DNA of 12,573 nt. It comes from Phycisphaeraceae bacterium. Lineage in GTDB: Bacteria > Planctomycetota > Phycisphaerae > Phycisphaerales > Phycisphaeraceae. Position 1 is the first letter of the stretch. Each line of letters starts with the position of its first letter. The stretch covers positions 1-12,573 of the forward strand of contig PUMS01000167.1 of NCBI GenBank assembly GCA_003551485.1, written 5' to 3'. Of this stretch, positions 7,095 to 12,573 are shown in pieces. Position numbers and translations under genes: made by a program. The notes under the pieces were generated by a model. The model did no database searches and was not told the DNA's origin. It was given only the letters and a program-made list of their open reading frames with translations.

Positions 7095-10000
7095 GAGTTC
7101 AACCCCACCTGCGGGCGGCTCTGGAGCAGGTACAGCGTCTCACCGGCCACAGCGCCCTCGATATCCTGCGGCCCGCCCAGCGCTGCGGCCACCTCCCGGC
7201 CCAGCTTCGCGATCGAGCCCAGCAACCCGTTGCGCCAGTCGGGCCGGGTGATGAGCGGATGCTCGCGGTAGCGCAGCACGCGCTTTTCGGGCGCGGGCAC
7301 GAAGATCGAATCGTAAAGCCCGGCACCGGCGAACTGCGGCAGGTCTTCACCGCTGGAGTCCGAACGGCAGACGATGCCGCCGCCGAACAGGCCCACACCC
7401 TTGCTGGGCATGGCATCGAGGCGCACCGGCTCACCGTCGCCCGCGGCGGTGAAGACCAACGGCCGGCCGGGATGGTTGCCCGCCAGCGCTTCGCCGAGGC
7501 CGACCACCGCGCTGCCCATCAACTCATCGGCATCGCCGCTGATCGGGTTGGTCGTGTGCAGCACGAAGGCCATGTCGGCGGCCACCGCCTGCTGGATGAG
7601 CACGGCCATGTGCAACTGATCGTGGGCCAGCGACACGTGCCGGCGCGCCCAGTAGGCCCGGTCGCCCCACTTGCTGGCCCACACGCCGGTGATGGCGGCC
7701 CACAGCGCCGGCCAGGGCGGCAGCTCGAGCCCCTGTTTCTTCGCGGCACCGGTCACCTGCTGTGCCAGCTTCTGCGGAGCGCTCAGCTTCAGGACCAGCT
7801 CGCGCAGCTTCGCAAGCACCTCATCAGGCGCTTCATCCACCCGCGCGGCCAGGTCGGCGTACTCGCGGGCGACTTTCTTGTTGGACTCATCGGCCAGGAC
7901 GGAATCGAACACACCGAAGCTCAGCGACAGCGATGCCGGCATCCGGATCGACTCGGGCAGCTTGCCGCGCAGCCGCGCCAGTGTCAGGGCCTTGCCGCCC
8001 ACGTGCCGGTCATCGAACTGCTCGGGCAGCAGCACGGCGGGTTCGAGGTCGACCTGCCGTGCCTCGAGCGGCTTTGCCCGCTTCGATGAGCCGCTGCGCG
8101 AGGCGCGCCGGCCCGCGGCGGAGGCCGCTGCATCCTCGATCAGCAGCGAGCCATCCGGCCCGATGCGCAGTTGGGCCTTCCTGTTGATGCGCTCGGCGAG
8201 CGGTTCGAGCATGGCCTCATCGATGCAGCCGACGACCATCACACCCCCGTTGCGCGCCCGGATGGCCACGTGCGAGAGCACGTCCGGCGCTTCGTGGGTG
8301 ACGATGGCGCGGATGCCCGGCGGGATGTCCTCCTCGCCGCCGATGCGCTTGACAAGCGCGATGGTGGGCCGCTTGTAGGTCCGGCCCTGGACCTTGCGAA
8401 GGTCATCGAGGCGCGTGACGTGTCCCTCGACCGGTCCCGGGTTGCTGACCACCTGCCAGCCGGGCAGGTCCAGCGCCCGGTACAGGTGCGGCTCGTAGCT
8501 GCGAATCAGCCGCCCGAGCACGAAGGCCAGGCTGCCACGCACCACCTCCTCGGCGAAGATGGGCATCGTCCACTCGGCCACACCGAAGGCCTTGCCGAGT
8601 TGCTCGGCCCGCGGCTGAAGCCACTGATATAGTTCATCGCCGGCCTCGCGGACCGTCCGGCCCGCCCGCTCGCTCACGGCCAGGGCATACAGCAGCGCCT
8701 CCCGGGGGGCATCGTCCTTCGGCGCCTCGCTGGGCCAGTCATCGCGGCATGCCGCGTACTGGGGCCGGCCCTCGGCCAGCGCCAGGTTGCCCAGCAGTTC
8801 GGTGGCGAGTGCGTGCAGGTGGTGCGGCTGCAAATCATCGCCGGCCAGGTGCTCGCTGACGGTGCGCAGGTGGGCCTCGGCGGAGATTTCCAGGTAGAGC
8901 ATGTCCCGCCGCGCGCCGTCATCGCCCTCGTGTGCGATGCGCTCGAGAAGGCGCCGTCGCGCTTCACCGATGCGATGCACCTGCTTGAGCCGCTCCTCGA
9001 GCCCCTCGCCCCAGGGATGCAGCGCTGCACGGAAACGGTCGGCCAACTCCCGGCCGGTGGCGCCGGCGGCGACATCGATCGAGGTCTCCAGGTCCGTGCC
9101 GGCGTGGACGACCTTGAGCAGCTTCAGGAAGTGCTCGAAGTCGTGGATCAGCCCATCGCGCCGGTCGGCGAAGTATTCCGGCTCGGCGGTGATCGGCCGG
9201 TCGAAGCCGGCCAGGCGCTTGCGGTCGATCCCGCCGCGCTTCAGGGCCTCGTCGTAGGCCCTGACATCGCCGCCGCTTCGCAGGAAGTCGATATAGGCCT
9301 GGCAGATGATGATGTCATCGGGTGTGGTGTTGTTGTGCAGCTTCTGGTGCCACTCCTCCAGCCAGGTGCCGTGCAGTTCCTTGATGCGGTGGCGGTGCAT
9401 GATGTGCAGCACGCCGTCGCGCACATCCTGGCCCGGCCCGCCGCGCCCAACCTGCGCCAGCATCCGCCGCACCAGCGGCGCAACCTCGGGGTGGTCGCGG
9501 TGGAGCCGGGCGAGGCGCCGGGTGAGCCGGTCCTGGGCCGCGGCCAGCTCGCGCGGCTGGGTGTTGTAACGGCGCTGCCAGTCGAGCTGGCGGATCGCCG
9601 AGTAGCGCAGCCAGACGAAGATCAGCTCGAGCGCGCCGCGGTCGGTGCCCGCTTCCTCGAGCAGGTCGTGGGCTAGGTGGAAGCGGTGCATCAGCGTCCA
9701 TGAGTGATCGCCCACCTCGCGCTCGATGATGCGGGCGGCCAGGGCGTCCAGGTCCATCTCGCCCGGCTCGAAGAGGGGGATGGCGATGTCGCCGCTGCCA
9801 TCCTTGAGCCAGCGGTCGCCCTCGGCATCGAAGACCACCGCCTGAAGCCAGCGGGCGGGCCGCTCGGCGTCGATGGGGATGTGCAGTTCCAGGGCCCACA
9901 GGCCGTTGGCCTGATGGAACGGCGTGCGCACGGCGCGATCATCGAAGGGGATGGTCCGCGGCGGCCATGCATCCTGCGGGGGCGGTGTCCAGGTCCCGCC

Positions 10001-10639
10001 GCGGCGGTCGGCAAGGCCCCAGTGCAGGTGCGGGGTGCCGTCGCAGTCGGTCAGCAGCATCACCCGGGCGGTGTGGGAGTCGGGGTCGATATGCACGGTG
10101 CATCCGAACTGCTCGGCCTCACTGAGTCGGACCAGGCGCGGGGGCACGGCGGGCGGCTGCTGGGCATCGGCCTCGAGGGCGGCTTGCAGACGCTGGGCCC
10201 GCATCTGCCGCCGCGCAGCGTGCAGGTCGATGAAGTAGTCCCGGCCATCGTTGTTTTCCCACCGGTCGCTGTCGGGCAGGTACACCACGAAGCCGATGCC
10301 CGCCGCATCGAGCGATGCGGGCAACTCGATCGTCACCGCCCCCCCGCCCCCCCCGGAATGTCCCCCGGGATTCCCCCCGGAATGCCCCCCCCCGCCGCTC
10401 TCATTCTGGAAGGGTGATCGCACGGCATGGCGGTCAAAAGCGGCGGTGCCCGGTGGCCGGCAGGATGAAGGGGGCGCCTGCCACGTGCGGCCGCGCTTGG
10501 GGCACAGGCCCCAGTGCAGCAGCGCCGGCTCACTGCCGGCCCGTCGGATGGTCAGTTGCCAGCCGTCTGGCGACCACTGGCAGTCGGCCTCGAGGTTGGG
10601 GTTGAGTTGCAGGGTGCACGATTCGGTCGCGGTGAGCAT
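7091..10639 (-). CDS. Alpha-glucan, water dikinase-like protein (GWD, R1-type) with tandem CBM45-like modules
   Basis: GWD transfers the beta-phosphate of ATP to glucosyl C6 of starch-like glucans through a phosphohistidine and releases the gamma-phosphate to water. The product is 1182 residues. CBM45-like module 1 is residues 8-140 (LHWG 42-44, DRWENNDG 126-132). Module 2 is 178-290 (LHWG 206-208, RTPF, DRWLKDGSGD). The central region has HGTWLEEWHQKLHNNT at 423-438. The phosphohistidine block DVLSHVAIRARN has His790, matching catalytic His1069 of potato GWD; both lie about 390 residues from the C-terminus. The C-terminal ATP-binding domain includes VWASKWGDRAYWARRH, HTTNPISGDADE, CRSDSSGEDLPQFAGAGLYD and QDIEGAV. 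ATG 10639 is chosen because the first module begins there and the upstream extension is low-quality; no clear Shine-Dalgarno is present. Generic PEP synthase lacks these modules and motifs. Confidence 0.93.
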   Translation of the reverse strand: MLTATESCTLQLNPNLEADCQWSPDGWQLTIRRAGSEPALLHWGLCPKRGRTWQAPPSSCRPPGTAAFDRHAVRSPFQNESGGGGHSGGNPGGHSGGGGGAVTIELPASLDAAGIGFVVYLPDSDRWENNDGRDYFIDLHAARRQMRAQRLQAALEADAQQPPAVPPRLVRLSEAEQFGCTVHIDPDSHTARVMLLTDCDGTPHLHWGLADRRGGTWTPPPQDAWPPRTIPFDDRAVRTPFHQANGLWALELHIPIDAERPARWLQAVVFDAEGDRWLKDGSGDIAIPLFEPGEMDLDALAARIIEREVGDHSWTLMHRFHLAHDLLEEAGTDRGALELIFVWLRYSAIRQLDWQRRYNTQPRELAAAQDRLTRRLARLHRDHPEVAPLVRRMLAQVGRGGPGQDVRDGVLHIMHRHRIKELHGTWLEEWHQKLHNNTTPDDIIICQAYIDFLRSGGDVRAYDEALKRGGIDRKRLAGFDRPITAEPEYFADRRDGLIHDFEHFLKLLKVVHAGTDLETSIDVAAGATGRELADRFRAALHPWGEGLEERLKQVHRIGEARRRLLERIAHEGDDGARRDMLYLEISAEAHLRTVSEHLAGDDLQPHHLHALATELLGNLALAEGRPQYAACRDDWPSEAPKDDAPREALLYALAVSERAGRTVREAGDELYQWLQPRAEQLGKAFGVAEWTMPIFAEEVVRGSLAFVLGRLIRSYEPHLYRALDLPGWQVVSNPGPVEGHVTRLDDLRKVQGRTYKRPTIALVKRIGGEEDIPPGIRAIVTHEAPDVLSHVAIRARNGGVMVVGCIDEAMLEPLAERINRKAQLRIGPDGSLLIEDAAASAAGRRASRSGSSKRAKPLEARQVDLEPAVLLPEQFDDRHVGGKALTLARLRGKLPESIRMPASLSLSFGVFDSVLADESNKKVAREYADLAARVDEAPDEVLAKLRELVLKLSAPQKLAQQVTGAAKKQGLELPPWPALWAAITGVWASKWGDRAYWARRHVSLAHDQLHMAVLIQQAVAADMAFVLHTTNPISGDADELMGSAVVGLGEALAGNHPGRPLVFTAAGDGEPVRLDAMPSKGVGLFGGGIVCRSDSSGEDLPQFAGAGLYDSIFVPAPEKRVLRYREHPLITRPDWRNGLLGSIAKLGREVAAALGGPQDIEGAVAGETLYLLQSRPQVGLNS
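10339..10393. repeat. Homopolymer-rich tandem repeat inside CBM45-like module 1 of the dikinase gene
   Basis: On the plus strand, C-runs of 7 (10339-10345), 8 (10347-10354), 5 (10362-10366), 6 (10373-10378) and 9 (10385-10393) are packed into 55 bases. GGAATG recurs at 10355-10360 and 10379-10384, a 24-base period. On the coding strand this gives the Gly-rich stretch SGGGGHSGGNPGGHSGGGGG at residues 81-100, inserted in the first module just after RSPF. The frame is intact as given. Confidence 0.85.
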
Positions 10640-11204
10640 GATGGATAGTCTACCGTTGCAGGGAAAAGGCAACCGCCGCCACGCGCGGCCGACTGCAGCG
10701 CCGCATCGTAGCGGCTCCCGCGGGCGGGCGGGCCGTGACGGCGGCTGCGAGCGGTTGTGGGCTGGGGCCAGTAGGTCCTGTGCCGTGTGCACCGCCGCCG
10801 GGTGCGCCGGCGCCGTGGGGTCGGATGGCGTGGGCTGCATCGGCTGCCGCTGGCAGCATGCACGCCGGAATGCCCGGCGCAGGTCCCATGCACGGGTGGG
10901 CGAACCACCGGATGCACCCTGCGTGCGGAGCGCGAACCTGCGGTGCCACACTCGATCAATGCGCCCAGGCCCATACCCGTGCCCGTGCCCCCGTCGCTGC
11001 ATAGCCGGTTGAGAGAACAGGCACACCTCCACCCCACACACGGGGAGGACGGCCGTGTGGTCGGCTGGGAACCCCATTGGGCCTTCGCGCCACGCAAGGT
11101 CCTCGGGGCGCTCGCAAGGGTTACCTATCCCCAGGTCATCACCACGGCTCACCCGGTTCGGGGGCGCCATCCGCGAGCTTCGGTCCCGCGATGTGGTCCT
11201 CCGT
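10640..11204. other. Long region without a convincing gene, between divergent dikinase and Mrp genes
   Basis: Open frames exist on both strands, but their translations are biased, low-complexity Ala/Pro/Arg/Gly mixtures with no domain and no Shine-Dalgarno. I see two small hairpins: GCCGG with CCGGC around 10863-10878, and a 7-bp stem CACACGG (11037-11043) with CCGTGTG (11053-11059). CATGCACG occurs twice (10857-10864 and 10887-10894). No tRNA, 4.5S, tmRNA or RNase P RNA signature was recognised. The region may hold promoters for both genes, an untranslated leader or an unrecognised RNA. Confidence 0.4.
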
Positions 11205-11234
11205 TTGGCCCTTGAAGGCATCCATCTCTATGAT
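11205..11234 (+). promoter_or_regulatory. Promoter of the Mrp/ApbC gene
   Basis: TTGGCC (11205-11210) and TATGAT (11229-11234) are 18 bases apart, matching the consensus at 4 and 5 of 6 positions. A start near 11241 gives a leader of about 29 bases containing AGGAG (11256-11260) 9 bases before the ATG. This is the best-looking promoter in the window. Confidence 0.5.
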
Positions 11235-11269
11235 CCGTTCCGAACCTTCAGTAGCAGGAGTGGCAACCC

Positions 11270-12442
11270 ATGCCCTTGACACGCGATCAGATCATCAGCC
11301 GGCTTCAGGACGTGACCGACCCGGAGCTGCACCGCGACATCGTCAGCCTCAACATCCTGCGGCACGTGTCGTTATGCGACGGCTACGTCCGCATCCGCCT
11401 CGAGCCGCGAAGCCCCTCCAAGGCCGCGCGCGACCAGCTCGCCCAAGGCGTGGACCGTGCCGTGCGCAGCCTCGGTGACGAGGTCAGGGACGTCACCATC
11501 GAGTGGCAAGAGCCCCAGGGCGGCGAACAGGGCGGCCCGGCCGAGGCAGGTGCCCAGCCATCCCAGGGCGGACAGGCGGCGTCGGCCGGGCAGGCCGGGC
11601 AGACCGGGCAGGCCGGGCAAGCCGGCCAGGAGGGCCCGGAGGGCCTTCCGGGGGTACGGCACATCATCGCCATCGGCGCCGGCAAAGGCGGGGTGGGCAA
11701 GAGTACCGTGGCGGTCAACATGGCCGTGGGCCTGGCGCGGCGGGGCCGGAAGGTCGGCCTGCTCGACGGCGACATCTACGGACCATCCCTGCCCACGCTG
11801 CTCGGGCTCGCGGGCATGAGGCCCCAGGGCCACGGCCGCAACATGATCGAGCCATTCGAGGTCCACGGCATCAGGGCCATGACCCTCGGCCAGCTTGTCG
11901 AGGCGGAAAAACCCCTCATCTGGCGCGGGCCCATGGCCCACAGCGCGTTCCGACAGCTCTCGATGCAGACCCACTGGGGCGAACTGGACTATCTCATCAT
12001 CGACCTGCCGCCGGGCACCGGCGATGTGCCGCTGACGATGAGCCAGCTCCTGCCGCTGACCGGCGCGGTGGTGGTCTGCACGCCGCAGAAGGTGGCCCAG
12101 GATGATGCCCGCCGCGCCGTCCGCATGTTCGCCCAGTTGCAGATTCCGGTGCTGGGCATTGTCGAGAACATGAGCTACTTCATCGCCGATGATGGCAAGG
12201 AGTACGACATCTTCGGTCGCGGCGGGGCCCAGGTGATGGCCCACGAGATGGGCGTGCCGTTCCTGGGCACCATCCCGATCAACATGCGCCTGCGTGCCAA
12301 CAGCGACCAGGGCACGCCGGTGTCGAACTTCGAGGATGATGCTCAGCTTGGAAAAGAACTTGAAGCGGTCGTCCAGGCGCTGCAAGACCAGGTGGCCGCC
12401 TGCGACATGGAGGCAGCCAAACCCACCCTGAACGTTCACTGA
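11270..12442 (+). CDS. Mrp/ApbC/NBP35-type P-loop ATPase, iron-sulfur cluster carrier family
   Basis: Family members bind and deliver Fe-S clusters in the cytoplasm. The product is 390 residues. Residues 1-80 form a MIP18/DUF59-type domain (VTDPELHRDIVSLNI). Residues 82-128 are a Gly/Gln-rich linker with repeats such as GQAGQTGQAGQAGQ. The ATPase domain follows: deviant Walker A GKGGVGKST at 138-146, LLDGDIYGPSLP, DYLIIDLPPGTGD (Walker B region), PQKVAQDDARRAV, and VENMSYFIADDGKEYDIFG. The family usually has a Cys-x-x-Cys after ENMS that bridges a cluster between subunits; here it is replaced by IADDGKEYD. The Cys often found in the DUF59 TPACP motif is also absent (EPRSPSK). Some Mrp proteins naturally lack these, so cluster binding is uncertain. 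ATG 11270 is supported by AGGAG at 9 bases. Confidence 0.94.
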   Translation: MPLTRDQIISRLQDVTDPELHRDIVSLNILRHVSLCDGYVRIRLEPRSPSKAARDQLAQGVDRAVRSLGDEVRDVTIEWQEPQGGEQGGPAEAGAQPSQGGQAASAGQAGQTGQAGQAGQEGPEGLPGVRHIIAIGAGKGGVGKSTVAVNMAVGLARRGRKVGLLDGDIYGPSLPTLLGLAGMRPQGHGRNMIEPFEVHGIRAMTLGQLVEAEKPLIWRGPMAHSAFRQLSMQTHWGELDYLIIDLPPGTGDVPLTMSQLLPLTGAVVVCTPQKVAQDDARRAVRMFAQLQIPVLGIVENMSYFIADDGKEYDIFGRGGAQVMAHEMGVPFLGTIPINMRLRANSDQGTPVSNFEDDAQLGKELEAVVQALQDQVAACDMEAAKPTLNVH

Positions 12443-12573
12443 TCCGCCAATGGCGCTTCCGGGGGCGGCCGCGAGGGCGCTTCGGGGCGTGGCAGCAATG
12501 CCCGTGATGCCCGCGCCCACGTCCGCGTTCAAGAGCCTGTACCGATCACCCGATAACCTGCATCGGCGGGCAC

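Noticed and set aside
6264..8089. Overlapping plus-strand frames of 335 and 469 codons
   Set aside because: They are shadows of the TIM-barrel and dikinase genes, whose conserved motifs run on the minus strand.
8813..10417. Plus-strand frames of 287 and 237 codons
   Set aside because: They are antisense to the strongest-conserved dikinase segments (central block and CBM45-like modules).
10645..10672. Promoter for the dikinase (TTGCCT and TAGACT or GACTAT on the minus strand)
   Set aside because: Spacing is 14 for the better -10 box, and the alternative with 16 has a -10 matching only 3 of 6.
10735..11004. 89-residue plus-strand frame with Met/His-rich segment
   Set aside because: It looks like a possible metal-binding small protein, but has no Shine-Dalgarno, and overlapping frames on both strands are equally open.
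11145..11175. GGTTCG tRNA T-loop-like sequence
   Set aside because: No acceptor, D or anticodon stems can be folded around it.
10640..11221. 194-residue N-terminal extension of the dikinase frame
   Set aside because: It is low-complexity, with no domain and no ribosome site. The first starch-binding module begins directly after ATG 10639.
11372..12532. 386-codon minus-strand frame
   Set aside because: It is antisense to the Mrp gene, which has intact Walker motifs.
12450..12573. Short plus-strand frame starting MALPGAAARALRG and open to the right edge
   Set aside because: It has no Shine-Dalgarno, begins 8 bases after the Mrp stop and shows no domain in 41 codons. It could be the start of a real gene, but the window cannot decide.

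Overview
The window is GC-rich chromosomal DNA, most likely from a planctomycete-type bacterium, possibly class Phycisphaerae. Three things point there: a PEP-CTERM sorted secreted protein, a XylR-like regulator fusing a LacI-type sensor to an AraC helix-turn-helix, and a secreted TPR protein whose N-terminus resembles ones I recall from that class. This placement comes from gene content and remembered family resemblance, not from a search. I see no rRNA, tRNA, CRISPR array or insertion sequence.

Layout. The left edge carries the last 59 codons of a multi-pass membrane protein (+). It is followed by a ThuA-like protein (+, 408-1070), the transcript-cleavage factor GreA (+, 1348-1812) behind a structured leader, and a secreted TPR protein (+, 1888-3576). 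A paired, inverted REP-like element (3618-3718) lies between that gene and a convergent PEP-CTERM protein gene (-, 3814-4740). A XylR/AraC-type regulator (+, 4921-6081) diverges from the PEP-CTERM gene across a short region holding clustered dyad symmetries. It converges on a two-gene minus-strand operon: a very large glucan, water dikinase-like protein (7091-10639) and then a TIM-barrel sugar isomerase/epimerase-like protein (6258-7094). These two overlap by 4 bases. A region of about 630 bases without a convincing gene precedes an Mrp/ApbC-type P-loop ATPase (+, 11270-12442) with its own promoter-like sequence and Shine-Dalgarno.

Most notable content. The 1182-residue minus-strand protein matches the plant starch-phosphorylating enzyme GWD1 (alpha-glucan, water dikinase) along its length. 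It has two tandem CBM45-like starch-binding modules, the central block with HGTWLEEWHQKLHNNT, the phosphohistidine block DVLSHVAIRARN (His790), and a C-terminal ATP-binding domain. A GWD translationally coupled to a TIM-barrel sugar enzyme suggests a bacterial alpha-glucan (glycogen or starch) phosphorylation pathway. Its first CBM45-like module is interrupted by a Gly-rich segment encoded by long C/G homopolymer runs, which could be a phase-variation hotspot or a sequencing hazard.

How the genes fit together. The membrane-protein tail, ThuA, XylR-like regulator, TIM-barrel enzyme and GWD together suggest a carbohydrate-oriented neighbourhood. GreA, Mrp and the TPR protein look like housekeeping or cell-envelope genes. 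The strand changes mean that only the GWD/TIM-barrel pair is clearly one operon.
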